A stretch of DNA of 50,000 nucleotides from Symbiodinium natans (lineage: Eukaryota > Sar > Dinophyceae > Suessiales > Symbiodiniaceae): contig CAJNDS010000557.1 of NCBI GenBank assembly GCA_905221605.1, forward strand, positions 1,223,579-1,273,578, read 5' to 3'. Position 1 is the first letter of the stretch; each line of letters starts with the position of its first letter. The position numbers and the translations under genes are program-made. Positions 12,158 through 21,742 of this stretch are shown in pieces. The notes under the pieces were generated by a model. The model had not been told where the DNA came from. It saw only the letters and a program-made list of their open reading frames with translations, and did no database searches.

Positions 12158-12264
12158 CATGCGCCACCGGAAGCCGCGGATCAGACTGACAGCAAGACTC
12201 CCGAGCTGGCGTCGAGGACGACTCCTTTTTGCCGGCGGAAGAGGGATGACAAGAGAGCCCGCAG
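12158..12264 (+). CDS. Candidate exon, unknown protein
   Basis: The island lies between CCCTAAA tracts. It starts after TGGTCTGTGGCAG (3' splice-site-like) and ends CGCAG/GTAGAG (good 5' splice-site match). It is open for 35 codons plus two bases; the peptide begins HAPPEAADQTDSKTPELASR and ends in a basic stretch (RRKRDDKRAR). Low-complexity, charged and possibly nuclear, but I recognise no family. The phase does not fit the next island (12398) with the splice sites I chose, so another exon or another gene is possible. Confidence 0.45.
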
Positions 12265-12324
12265 GTAGAGCGACTATGCTATGCTAATCCCCTGAACCCT
12301 AAACCCTTCAACCCTGCATCAAAC

Positions 12325-12397
12325 CCTAAACCCTAAACCCTAAACCCTAAACCCTAAACCCTAAACCCTAAACCCTAAACCCTAAACCCTAAACCCT
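12325..12397 (-). repeat. Interstitial CCCTAAA tract
   Basis: About ten perfect CCCTAAA heptamers, directly abutting the exon-like island at 12398. Confidence 0.95.
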
Positions 12398-12530
12398 CAC
12401 TGGGACCATTTCGCGCAAGCTTCGTGGAAGGCAGACATCCACGAGTTGGGCAAGGGGTTGCGGCCCCCGATCATGAATGAGCTGGCGGTCTTCTGCCATC
12501 TTGGCTACCCGGCCACTTGGACTGCCTCAG
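12398..12530 (+). CDS. Candidate exon, unknown protein
   Basis: Island between a CCCTAAA and a TTTAGGG tract, open for 44 codons plus one base. It has protein-like composition: HWDHFAQASWKADIHELGKG, then a stretch with PPIMNELAVF and GYPATW. The 5' edge is uncertain: AG dinucleotides inside the island (CGCAAG, GGCAG) could be the acceptor. The 3' edge reads GCCTCAG/GCTTAGGG, a possible GC donor followed at once by heptamers. I recognise no domain. Confidence 0.45.
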
Positions 12531-12532
12531 GC

Positions 12533-12652
12533 TTAGGGTTTAGGGTTTAGGGTTTAGGGTTTAGGGTTTAGGGTTTAGGGTTTAGGGGTTAGGGGTTAGG
12601 GGTTAGGGGTTAGGGGTTAGGGTGTAGGGTTTAGGGTTTAGGGTTTAGGGGC
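12533..12652 (+). repeat. TTTAGGG tract with a TTAGGGG block
   Basis: About seven TTTAGGG heptamers, then a run of five to six TTAGGGG variants (near 12585-12622), then TTTAGGG again. It follows the exon-like island directly. Confidence 0.95.
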
Positions 12653-13325
12653 CTATTGGGCTATTGGGTTGTTCGGCTGTTAGAGTAGGGTTCTCAGGGG
12701 ATTTATTTATAGGGCTTGTTTTGGGCTTGTAGAGTGTTTGGTGTTTAGGCTGAAGCACTTGTTGGTTCGGAGCTTCTCTTTTCGCACCCAGTGGGGGGAG
12801 GTTTAGGAGAACTGTCCTGCAGTTGAGCCCGTGGGTGCGAGAACCTAAGCCCCGAAGTCTTAACACCTTAAACACAACTGTTCAACCCTAACCCTGAATC
12901 CCAAGTATCCTACATCCCACAAGTACCCCAAAAGCAGATTCCTCAGCTTCTTCCGGTTTTGTTCCGTGGATGGCAGAGGCTTTGCTTTCTGCTGTGTCGT
13001 TCTTCCAAGCAGGGATACGCTAAATACACCACATACCCCACATACCCAGAGCCCATGAATACCCTGATCTCAATCCTGGAGACTCTTGAACCCTAAAACC
13101 TAAACCTCAGCCCGACAGGAGACAGGAGCCCTACACCCTAGATACTCTTCTCTGAAAGCCCTAGTCTTTCAGTGCCCTGCCCTAAACCCCGAATGCCCTA
13201 ATCACCCTGAACACCCTTGGCAGTTTTTAGGCCCTCAAAAACCCTAAACCCCAAACCCTAAACCCCAAACCCGAAACCCTAAATGCCCTAAACCCCAAAC
13301 CCCAAACCCTCCCCAAACCCCACAG
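12653..13325. other. Mosaic region, mostly non-coding
   Basis: Scattered CCCTAAA-derived words, denser from 13210 (CCCTAAA/CCCCAAA mix). The island 12937-13023 is open to a stop in one frame with a hydrophobic, protein-like end, but has no clear splice sites. The C-rich tract ends CCCCACAG at 13325, used as the acceptor of the next exon. Confidence 0.5.
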
Positions 13326-13419
13326 CCTGAGGACCGCCTCGAAGTAGCCAAGCTCCTGGTGAATGCGCGTGCTGCCCCTTGGGGCGCCAGAAGACCAAAG
13401 CCCTTCACAACTTTGATGG
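13326..13419 (+). CDS. Candidate exon with ankyrin-repeat-like sequence
   Basis: Begins after CCAAACCCCACAG and ends TTGATGG/GTTCAGGG, where a heptamer variant supplies the donor. It is open for 31 codons plus one base. The peptide PEDRLEVAKLLVNARAAPWG resembles the second helix and turn of an ankyrin repeat (consensus of the type EVVKLLLEAGADP), and the later PFTTLM resembles the TPLH/TPLM start of the next repeat. Ankyrin repeats are protein-binding modules. A C-tract lies upstream and a G-tract downstream. A few residues of similarity do not prove the family. Confidence 0.5.
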
Positions 13420-14159
13420 GTTCAGGGTTTAGGGTTTAGGGTTTAGGGCTTAGGGTTTAGAGTTTAGGGTTTAGGGTTGTGAAATCTATCCCCTCTTACT
13501 CTCGTGTACAGTGTAGGCCGAGTTCGTGTCTCGTGTTCTAGTATCCTTCTCCCCGAACCCCCCCTGACAACAAGGTTGTGATCATTCTTTCTTACCATAG
13601 GCGCCTTGAGCTCGAGCCCTGCCAGCCAAAATGTAGGCTTCGTAACCGCACAAACCGAGTCTCATTAAGGTTTAGGTTTAGGGTTTTGGGTTCCTAGAGT
13701 TAGGGTTTAAGATTTACATGTTTGTGTAGGACTTACAGGGTCTGGGCCCTAAACCCTAAACCACCTGTAAACCCTAAACCGTAAAGCCTAACATGCTGGA
13801 CGACTCCGAGCCTCTGAAGCCCAGAAAGTCCCCTCAAGATCCCCTGCATCCCGAAACCCTCATCTTTCATCCAGGCTTTTGGCCTTGAAGCCTTAAACCT
13901 AAACCCAATAAACCCCTTCAACCCGAAACCCTACATAAGCCCTAAACCCTTTTATGGTTTAGGGTTCCGGGCTCATGGTTGAATCGGATGGAGTGTTCCC
14001 CCCCCCCCGTTAAGTAAGGTGCTGAGAGGCTTTCAGAGCCGGGTGCCTGAGCCTTTAGTTTCTTTAGCCTTGAACACTTTTGCTAGGGGATGGGCCGGGG
14101 GGGGGGATTAGGGTGCGGGGTTTAGGGTTTAGAGGAAAAAATCGGGTTCAGGGTCTCGG

Positions 14160-14600
14160 GTAAAGGAAGCCACCCCGCCAGAGACCCCCTAACCCCAGAA
14201 TTCCAGCAGGATGTGAACGAGAAGACCCAATCGAGGGGCATGATGTACTTCCTCAGCTTGTTGGATGCTTGGCAGAGGTTAAGCAGGCGGCCGATTGTGC
14301 GGTTATCCTCAAACCCTAAGCCCTGAGCCCTAAACACTAGAAACCCTGGATTTGAGGAGCGATTTGCAGCTCGAGCGTTTGTCGAGGGGGCCGGTACACC
14401 CACCAGTATTCGGAATGCCATCGTCCTCACACTGCAGCCCAAGAAAGTTGCATGAGCTAGGGTTTCCACTACTGTTTCTGGTGAGTGGCATGTGTCGTTC
14501 CTGGTACATTAGTGACTGTACGCATGGGGTGTCCTTTCCGAGGATTCTCGCGAGAAAAGCGCCCACTTCACATGAAGCTGCCTCAAAGCGCATGGACTAG
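14160..14600. other. Coding-like islands of uncertain strand and frame
   Basis: 14180-14330 is open on both strands; the minus-strand reading is as protein-like as the plus-strand one. In 14345-14480 two plus frames look coding: one stops at 14455, the other runs into a consensus donor CTG/GTGAGT at 14480/14481. The second frame would join in phase to the exon at 14999. Exonic sequence is likely here, but I cannot choose the frame. Confidence 0.35.
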
Positions 14601-14752
14601 CGCTAAACCCTAAACGCTAACTTTTTTTGAACATGCCAGCAAGGCTGCCCTGCCTACAGCCTCCCCAATTCCTCAAACCTCAACCCTGAACCCGCACCAC
14701 CGGGTTCATACGCCCCCAACTGTACGGCAATGATAGCTCCCCCGCTCTACCA

Positions 14753-14783
<31 letters not shown>

Positions 14784-14792
14784 AAAAAAAAA
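14753..14792. repeat. C21-A19 homopolymer junction
   Basis: A run of 21 C (14753-14773) is followed without interruption by 19 A (14774-14792). Similar C-run/A-run or T-run/G-run junctions recur at 31458-31487, 31910-31936, 37388-37417 and 37935-37958. Confidence 0.95.
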
Positions 14793-14998
14793 CTCAAAAA
14801 GTTGGTGCTTGGCGGTCTGGCCCTTAGGGCGTGGGCTACATTGGGCGTTGAGGTCATGGTGTTTAGGGTTTAGGGTTTGGGGAAGGGGGTTTGGGGTTTG
14901 CGGTTTCGGGTTAAAGGGCTTCCTAGGGCGCTACAGGGCTTTTGGGTTTTAAAGGGGTTCGTGGGGTTCATAAAATGAGGTTGAGGGCTCTTTATCAG

Positions 14999-15082
14999 GC
15001 CAAGAGTCGCTGGGGCGAGATTCAATTCTCTCAGTGGACCAAGGCAAGGTTCCGCATTCGCTTCCCCAACCCGTCGGTGGTG
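14999..15082 (+). CDS. Candidate exon, unknown protein
   Basis: An 84-nt, 28-codon exon starting after CTCTTTATCAG and ending TCGGTGGTG/GTGAGG, both good splice-site matches; it is symmetric (phase 0 at both ends). The peptide begins AKSRWGEIQFSQWTKARFRI, a mixed basic/aromatic sequence I do not recognise. The frame would also run on to a TGA just past the donor, so a terminal exon is the alternative. Confidence 0.5.
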
Positions 15083-15717
15083 GTGAGGCCGTCCGCCCAG
15101 AGTGTTGCTTGATGGTTTTGCGTGCTTAGGGGCTTTCAACCCTCACCCCTGAACCCTAGGCTTTATAGAGGGTTTAGTTGTTGTTATTTGTTCTTTCGGG
15201 CTTGGGTGTGTCAAGGGTTGGGTTCCTGTTTGTCTTCAGGCTGTCTTGGTGCGTTGAGGATGTTTGTGATAGTTTGTCGTACGGTGGGGGTTTAGGTGGT
15301 TAGGGCTTTGGAGGTTTTGAGAGCTTTGGGGGGGCCCGGGGCACGATGCCAATTGCGTCGGGATTTGAGTACACACCAGTAGCGCCCCTCCCTAAACCCT
15401 AAACCCGAAATCCTAAACCCCAAACCTTGAACCCCAAACCTTAAACCCTAAACCCTGTAAATGCCCTGAACCCGAAATCCTATACCCGAAACTCTGGTTC
15501 ATTGAACGAACCAACCGGCTTCATTAGCCCGTCCGCCCCAAGCCCCAAACCCCGAACCGTAAACCCTAACCCGAAACCCCAAACCCCAAACACTAAACCC
15601 TCAAGCCCCTGTAACTTGGAATTAATAAACCCTAACCCCAAACCTCAAACCTCAAACCCCAAACCCCAAAGGCCAATGCCCAAACCCCAAACCCCAAACC
15701 CCAAACCCCAAGCCCCA

Positions 15718-15780
15718 AACCCTAAACCCTAAACCCTAAACCCTAAACCCTAAACCCTAAACCCTAAACCCTAAACCCTA
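15718..15780 (-). repeat. Interstitial CCCTAAA tract
   Basis: About nine perfect CCCTAAA heptamers after a long CCCCAAA/CCCTAAA mix (15545-15717). They precede the exon at 15806. Confidence 0.95.
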
Positions 15781-15805
15781 CGTTCAGCTCGAGACCCTGA
15801 CACAG

Positions 15806-15872
15806 GGTCTTCGCCGACCTCGACGCCGCATCCTTGGGCTGCGCAGCCATCGTTGGGGCAGCTTTGGCACTG
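15806..15872 (+). CDS. Candidate exon, first half of an ankyrin-like repeat
   Basis: Starts after CCTGACACAG and ends GCACTG/GTTTAGGG; one base plus 22 codons, ending in phase 0. The peptide ends DLDAASLGCAAIVGAALAL, fitting the first helix of an ankyrin repeat (or a short membrane segment if read alone). The next candidate exon (16387) starts in phase 0 and continues with a second-helix-like sequence, so together they make one ankyrin-like repeat split by an intron of heptamer repeats. Confidence 0.5.
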
Positions 15873-16058
15873 GTTTAGGGGCTTGGGTTTAGGGTTTAGG
15901 GTTTAGGGTTTAGGGTTTAGGGTTTAGAGTTTAGGGTATAGAGTTTAGGGGCTTGGGTTTAGGGTTTAGGGTTTAGGGTTTAGGGTTTAGGGTTTAGGGT
16001 TTAGGGTTTAGGGTTTAGGGTTTAGGGTTTAGGGTTTAGGGTTTAGGGTTTAGGGTTT
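15873..16058 (+). repeat. Long TTTAGGG tract
   Basis: More than twenty heptamers, with a short decayed stretch around 15930-15955 and perfect repeats after it. Confidence 0.95.
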
Positions 16059-16195
16059 AAGCTGCCTAAGCTCTACGAAAGCGCCCTGAAGCTTGAACTC
16101 ACCTATTCATTCCCCTTCCCCCCCGTGAGACCATGTGTGAGGGTCGGGGGGGGGGTGGGGAGCTCCCTGTTTATGTTCAGATGCAGAAGCCCAAA

Positions 16196-16383
16196 CCCTG
16201 AACCCTAAACCCTAAACCCTAAACCCCAAACCCTAAACTTTAAACCCTGAACCCTAAACCCTAAACCCTAAACCCTAAACCCTAAACCCTAAACCCTAAA
16301 CCCTAAACCCTAAACCCTAAACCCTAAACCCTAAACCCTAAACCCTAAACCCTAAACCCTAAACCCTAAACCCTAAACCCAAC
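16196..16383 (-). repeat. Long CCCTAAA tract
   Basis: About 25 CCCTAAA heptamers, with variants only in the first 60 bp. It is the inverted counterpart of 15873-16058 and abuts the acceptor of the ankyrin-like exon at 16387. Confidence 0.95.
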
Positions 16384-16386
16384 CAG

Positions 16387-16475
16387 GAAGCCGAAATGGT
16401 GCGCTTTCTTCTCTCTGCCCGGGCTGACCCTGCGATGCATCTCGGCGGGCCGCACTCTGCTTGGGAGGGGCTATT
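16387..16475 (+). CDS. Candidate exon, second half of an ankyrin-like repeat
   Basis: Begins after CCCAACCAG in phase 0 with EAEMVRFLLSARADPAMHLG, close to an ankyrin second helix and loop (E-VRLLL-ARADP type). It stays open through PHSAWEGLL. The 3' limit is uncertain: the sequence runs into GGGCTTGGGCC and then a TTTAGGG tract, with no unique donor. C-tract upstream, G-tract downstream. Confidence 0.5.
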
Positions 16476-17785
16476 GGGGCTTGGGCCTGGGCTTTAGGGT
16501 TCAGGGTTCAGGGTTCAGGGTTTAGGGTTTAGGGTTTAGGGTATAGGGTTTAGGGAGTAGGGGTTAGGGGTTAGGGGTTAGGGATTAGGGGTCAGGGGTT
16601 AGGGTTTTAGGGTTTAGGGAGTCGGGACTTCAGGGCCTTAAGAGCTTTTCTAGACTACAGAAGTGTAGGGCAAGTTTAGGGGATTAAGGGCTTGGGGTTT
16701 ACGCGTTTAGGGGTTTATGGGTTTAGGGGCTTAGGGATTTAGGGTTTAGGGGTTTACTTTTTACAGGGGTGTGTGGTGCTTTGGGGTTTTAATTGAAGGG
16801 TTGAAGGGATCTAGGGTCCCTTGAGGAGCTTCAGGGTTGTCGTTTAGGGTTTAGCGTTTAAAGGGTTTAGGGTTTAGGGTTCAGGGTTTAGGGGTTCCGG
16901 AGCAAGCTCCCGCCTTTCCCACCAGCAAAGCTCCAATTATTCTTCATCTCCGCAACTGTGTTAGACAGATGGCAGAAAGTGCATGCCCAAACTCAAATTC
17001 AGGCACCCCCCCCCCCCCCCCCCCCCCAACCCCGAGCCCCAAAGCCCCAATCCCTGAGCCTGCGCGCCCCAATCTGAGAAAGAGCGCTCGTGGAGTAGCC
17101 CAACGCGAAATGGCCAGGCCGGAATATGAGCGTCGTTAACTGGGCTGCGTAAGCCGGAAACCCCATGCCCTAAACACTGGACCTAGCCTACATCTCTAAA
17201 CCCTAAACCCTAAACCTTCAAGGAGCTTCATATGCCGAATACTTAAGAGTCACTGGTTTCTTTCTGAGTTTGGGGCCAATGCTGATGCGGCCTAAACCCG
17301 AAACCCAAAACTGAAAACCCTAAGTCCTAAACCTGTCCTCAACCACCCGACCCCGGCTTCAATCTTGGAAGGGACGCTTAGGATCCGGGAGCTTGGTCTG
17401 AAAGCTCACGAGATGTGTGTGTTGGGTCTTAGTGGCTTAGTGTTTAGGTTTCATGAACCCCGAAAATCTGGATCACATACCTTAATTATGCTGCCACAAG
17501 CCAAGCCCCCTCAAGGCCCGTGGACAATAAACCCTTTTCGGGTTCGCATCGTCCCCAAATTTAAGGTTCATGTTGCCCGAAACCCTAAACCCTAAACCCT
17601 AAACCCTAAACCCTAAACCCTAAACCCTAAACCCTAAACCCTAAACCCTAAACCCTAAACCCTAAACTCAAGGCTTGCGCTCTGTCCCTCTACAAATGGG
17701 GGAGGGGCTTTAGTCCCTCGACTCGATGGGGTGCACAACAGCTTTTGGATCCTAAGGGACCGCCCCCCCCCCCCCCCCCGTGTGC
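16476..17785. other. Mosaic region up to the left inverted repeat
   Basis: TTTAGGG/TTCAGGG/TTAGGGG variants fill 16497-16620 and again near 16850-16890. The island 16895-17005 is open and protein-like (possible acceptor TTTCCCACCAG at 16924) and ends in a run of 22 C (17006-17027). The islands 17070-17140 and 17215-17290 are also open, the latter ending GANADAA, faintly ankyrin-like. About 13 CCCTAAA heptamers occupy 17578-17668. A run of 17 C (17763-17779) lies just outside the inverted repeat. Confidence 0.55.
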
Positions 17786-17825
17786 GGCTTAAATAGGGTT
17801 TATTTGGAAGCTGAGAGTCGTGTTT
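17786..17825 (+). repeat. Left 40-bp inverted repeat
   Basis: Exact reverse complement of 25736-25775. It contains TAGGGTTTA, a single heptamer-like word. Bases 17791-17810 also pair perfectly with 17874-17893, making a local hairpin at this end. Confidence 0.95.
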
Positions 17826-17920
17826 ACAAGAGGAAAACAGACCCCAAAACGTATACTTATTTACAAGAGCCAACTTCCAAATAAACCCTATTTGGGTTTC
17901 TGGGGGGCTGGGGGGTCAAG

Positions 17921-18240
17921 AATTTAAAAAGTTTAAAAAAATTAAATATTTTAAATAATTTAAATAATTTAAATAACTTAAATAATTTAGATTATTTAAA
18001 TGCCCCAGGTATTTAAACTATTTAAATTATTTATTTCCCGGGAGGCAGGGGGCCCGGACCCCCCCCCCTGGGGCATTTAAATTATTCAAATTATTTAAAT
18101 TATTTAATTTATTTAAATTATTTAAATTATTTAAATTATTTAAATTATTTAAATTATTTAAATTATTTAAATTATTTAATGATTTAAAATTTTTATATTA
18201 TTTAAATTAGTTAAATTGTTTAAATTATTTTAATTATTTA
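17921..18240. repeat. AT-rich TTTAAATTA low-complexity block
   Basis: Irregular tandem TTTAAATTA-type repeats. A GC-rich insert contains an inverted pair: ATTTAAATGCCCCAGG near 17993-18008 against CCTGGGGCATTTAAAT near 18067-18082. Easily unwound and able to form cruciforms; no gene. Confidence 0.9.
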
Positions 18241-18252
18241 GTTCCCCGGAAC

Positions 18253-18350
18253 CACCCCCAATACTAAATTATGAGCCCGGGCCTCCCCCCAATACTAAAT
18301 CACGAGCCCGGGCGTCCCCCCAATACTAAATTACGAGCCAGGGCCTCCCA
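18253..18350. repeat. 31-bp tandem repeat, three copies
   Basis: AATACTAAAT recurs at 18260, 18291 and 18322 (31-bp spacing), within units of the form GAGCCCGGGCCTCCCCCC. Confidence 0.9.
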
Positions 18351-18363
18351 ACCTCCAGAAAGG

Positions 18364-19070
18364 CGCGGCTCGATTTGGCCAAATTTTGCCGGGCAGTTTG
18401 CGGGCAAAATTTGGCCAAATCGGGCTGCTCGTCGTACGGGCTGAGAAATGCGCGGCTCGATTTGGCCAAATTTTGCCGGGCAGCCTCTGGGCAAAATTTG
18501 GCCAAATCGAGCCGCGCCTTTCTGAAGGCCCGAAATTATTTAAACTATCGCGGCTCGATTTGGCCAAATTTTGCCGGGCAGCCTCCGGGCAAAATTTGGC
18601 CAAATCGGGCTGCCCTTCGTATGCGATGAGAAATGCGCGGCTCGATTTGGCCAAATTTTGCCCGGAGGCTGCCCGGCAAAATTTGGCCAAATCGAGCCGC
18701 GCATTTCTCATCGCGTACGACGAGCAGCCCGATTTGGCCAAATTTTGCCCGCAGACTGCCCGGCAAAATTTGGCCAAGTCGAGCCGCGCCTTTCTGGAGG
18801 CCCGAAATTATTTAAACTATCGCGGCTCGATTTGGCCAAATTTTGCCGGGCAGTCTGCGGGCAAAATTTGGCCAAGCCGGGCTGCTCGTCGTACGCGATG
18901 AGAAATGCGCGGCTCGATTTGGCCAAATTTTGCCGGGCAGCTTCCGGGCAAAATTTGGCCAAATCGAGCCGCACATTTCTCATTGCGTACGACGAGCAGC
19001 CCGATTTGGCCAAATTTTGCCCGCAGACTGCCCGGCAAAATTTGGCCAAATCGAGCCGCGCCTTTCTGGG
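18364..19070. repeat. Palindrome array with 272-bp higher-order period
   Basis: GATTTGGCCAAATTTTGCC starts at 18372, 18459, 18557, 18644, 18731, 18829, 18916 and 19003. Each is followed about 30 bp later by its reverse complement, giving eight near-perfect dyads. Spacings run 87, 98, 87, 87, 98, 87, 87, so the dyads form a 272-bp unit of three. Linkers (GCTGCTCGTCGTACG; CGAAATTATTTAAACTATCG) also recur, some inverted. Every frame is open because the repeat lacks stop codons; I do not consider it protein-coding. Confidence 0.95.
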
Positions 19071-19375
19071 GTCTTAAGGCTGGGCCCCTCCAGGGGTCAA
19101 AAAGTTTTTGGTCTTTAGGAAAGTGTTTGGTCTTAAGGCTGGGCCCCTCGAGGGGTCAAAACGTTCGGGGTCTTAAGGCTGGGCCCCACCAGGGGGAAAA
19201 GTTTTTGGTCTTAAGGCTGGGCCCCTCGAGGTGTCAAAACGTTCGGGGTCTTAAGGCTGGGCCCTTCCAGGGGTCAAAAAGTTTTTGGTCTTGAGGAAAG
19301 TGTTTGGTCTTAAGGCTGGGCCCCTCGAGGGGTCAAACAGTTGTTGGTCTTAAGGCTGGGCCCTTCGCACGAGGC
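19071..19375. repeat. ~40-bp tandem repeat with CTCGAG palindrome
   Basis: GTCTTAAGG recurs at 19071, 19130, 19170, 19208, 19248, 19307 and 19347, usually followed by CTGGGCCCCTCGAGGGGTC, itself nearly palindromic. The 59-bp gaps (19071-19130, 19248-19307) contain one extra partial copy each (GTCTTTAGG, GTCTTGAGG). Confidence 0.9.
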
Positions 19376-20479
19376 CGGGCCTCCCCCGGAAGGGGCCAGG
19401 CACCCCCTTCCACGAGTAAAAATATGTAAATTATTAAAATAGATTCGGTGAGTATAAATAATTTGAACCATGTAAATATTTGGCGGCAAAATATTTAAAC
19501 CAATCGCAAGCCCTGGCCCCTAAGATTTTGGGCTATTTTTTTTGTGTGGCTGCTGAATGGCCCCGCCGCCTCGAGCGGCCGTGGTTATGTACCATGAATG
19601 TGGAAAGGTAGTCCATGTGCTTCTCTGCCTATGTTCCCTTGTCGCCTTGGTGTAATGGATTCTTGCGTTGCTGTCCGATTGCTGCGAGTGCTCGAGCTTC
19701 GCTCCACATACTCCCATTGCCTCAGGCACGTACAGCGCACTGTTCCACCTGCGCAGCGAGGGTTGTCAGCAACAGGTCCGTGACTTGGTGATCCTTTGCT
19801 CTGCAAGGCCCGCCGCAGTGTGGCATAGCCTCGTTCCTTGACAAAGTGCCGGCTAACGGGCGTGGGTCGCTTCTTGCTGTCAGATGGCCAATGAGCATGC
19901 GACCCTCATGCGTTTCTACGTGTTCTCAGCGGTCGTGAGCTTGGACAGAAGCTCAGTCAGCAACGTCTTCTCGCAAAGATATGCTGCAGGCTGCCAAAGC
20001 TGCTAATCCCCTTCAGCCAGCGGAGGCAATTTCAGCCCTGGCCAGCTTCCCTTCACATGAATCAAATTGAATCAAGACTGAATGTAGGCTGTCGATGCTG
20101 ACATCCGCCTGCCACCTACAAAGCAGGCCGTAGACAAGCGTTGGTAGCCCTGCGTTGAAATGTTACCTGTTAACACGTGCCAGACATCGCACTCTGAACA
20201 CATTGTTCCTTTGAGGGCAGCGCATGTTTCAGGGGCTGTGCCGCCTTCGTTCCAGTCAAGACTCGTTCGCCGTGTGTCTTCAGGATGGGTTGAGTCAAAA
20301 AGAATACCTTGAGCAGCGTTGCAAACTCACGCTGCAGACTCCGGTCCGGCGCTCAGACCTTGAAAGGGAAACGCTTCTTCCTTTACCCCAGTACTAGTGC
20401 AGATATATTTAGGGGCGTCCGCAGATCGTCTATTTGCACGGATCATGCTTCTAGCAGTGCCTCTTTGTCTCTGGCGTTC

Positions 20480-21007
20480 CTACATGCCTGACATTGCTGT
20501 GTAGGTGGGCCTCATCGTCGTGGATGATGCCTTGGCCTTAAAAGACCACTTCAAGTCCGTACTCTGCGAACGCTTGAGAGCTCTGACAGGCCTGGCGTAA
20601 ACTTCCAGCGGGACGGGAGGTGCCCTACTACGTCCTCCAAAGCTAGACCGTCGTTTACATTTACGTACTTGCAATTTCAGGTTCGGCCTGCGCCGAAGAC
20701 CATACGTGTGAAGCGTAGCTTGCCCACGCAGGCTGGTTGCAAACACATGCCTTGCCAGCTTGAGTGCTACCTTGCTTGGATGCTGGATGCAGGTTGCCGC
20801 CGCCGTGACTGCTTGTTCACGCACCGAATCTGCATTGCACTTAGTTGCTTCTTCTTGTCGATTCCTACCGTTATATTGCCACGCTCGGCCCAGCAGGATG
20901 CCTATGACAATTGGCTGCTTGACCGTGCTATGGAGGCGTTGGAGACAGTCCACAGCAGAGCCTTGCAGGTCACATCCCACGCAAACCCACGCAGTGCTCG
21001 TTTGCAC
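20480..21007 (-). CDS. Open reading frame, unknown, probably not a gene
   Basis: A 175-codon minus-strand frame, the longest in the unique part of the block. The product would be basic, with cysteines near the start (WVCVGCDLQG) and an arginine/lysine-rich middle. No signal peptide, membrane segment or domain is evident, and an overlapping frame on the other strand is of similar length. Kept only because it is the best coding candidate inside the inverted repeats. Confidence 0.12.
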   Translation of the reverse strand: MQTSTAWVCVGCDLQGSAVDCLQRLHSTVKQPIVIGILLGRAWQYNGRNRQEEATKCNADSVREQAVTAAATCIQHPSKVALKLARHVFATSLRGQATLHTYGLRRRPNLKLQVRKCKRRSSFGGRSRAPPVPLEVYARPVRALKRSQSTDLKWSFKAKASSTTMRPTYTAMSGM

Positions 21008-21424
21008 TGCAGGAAGTGGCCACGACCGGACTCCACATTCCTCTCTCCTGGTGTCCCGCCCTTAGCACTTGCGTTCCAGTCGCGAGCTCGTTGCAGCCGT
21101 GCAACAAAGGTGAGAAGCAGCGCTGGGGGCAGGCCACACGACGGTGGCGCAAGCAGGTCATCGCGGCAAGATGCCTGATGCCGGCTGGCCCGCCTTCTGC
21201 AGAGGCAGAGGCATTTACGTCAGAAGGAACGTATCCGCGTTGAAGAAATGATTCTGACGTTGTAGGACGCGCCACTAATTTCCAGCCTCGCGATGGGCCC
21301 GGCTTGCGTGATGTGTCTTTCTGGCGATGGTGTCTACACCTTGGAATCAGCGTCCACACCAGGGTGGTGTTCATTTTCATGCAGTGCTTGTGTTGATTAA
21401 CTTCCTTACTAGTAAAATGAACCT

Positions 21425-21508
21425 ACCTGCCATGATAACACTTTTCTAGCTGAAGGAGCCAAGAGGAAAGGTGCACAGGGAGATCGGCAACCAGGCTCCA
21501 CGGCAGAT
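21425..21508. repeat. 84-bp direct repeat, copy 1
   Basis: Identical to 21659-21742, 234 bp away (ACCTGCCATGATAACACTTT to CCACGGCAGAT). Perfect identity implies a recent local duplication, or the long direct ends of a small insert between them. Confidence 0.95.
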
Positions 21509-21658
21509 CATCAAAGACAGGTATGCTCCCAAGGATTTTGATTCGCGCAGGGCGTGTTCTTAATCGTGTTGCATAGTTGGGGCACGTGCTTGTGCGCGTG
21601 GACTTGAGGCTGCAACTCATTGCTAAGAACAAGGACGCCTGCAAGGTCTTGTCCCACA

Positions 21659-21742
21659 ACCTGCCATGATAACACTTTTCTAGCTGAAGGAGCCAAGAGG
21701 AAAGGTGCACAGGGAGATCGGCAACCAGGCTCCACGGCAGAT
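21659..21742. repeat. 84-bp direct repeat, copy 2
   Basis: Second copy of 21425-21508. The 150 bp between the copies is unique in the window. Confidence 0.95.

Larger units (their letters stand above)
15873..16386 (+). other. Candidate 514-nt intron with telomere-like inverted terminal repeats
   Basis: Starts GTTTAGGG and continues as a TTTAGGG tract to 16058. It then has about 137 bp of other sequence, then a CCCTAAA tract (16196-16383), and ends AACCAG. The two tracts are reverse complements of each other, about 180 bp each, so the transcript could fold into one long hairpin that brings the splice sites together. The flanking exons are phase-compatible. The G-tract contains one interruption (GAGTTTAGGGTATAGAG). 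Confidence 0.5.

Noticed and set aside
15502-15780. Proline-rich protein made of NPKPQTPNPKP repeats
   Set aside because: This is the translation of CCCCAAA/CCCTAAA heptamers; heptamer tracts elsewhere give the same peptide.
18300-19294. Long overlapping open frames (up to 171 codons) with AKFGQIEPR-like repeats
   Set aside because: The same repeat is open on both strands and in several frames because of the palindromic DNA unit. The DNA symmetry explains it.
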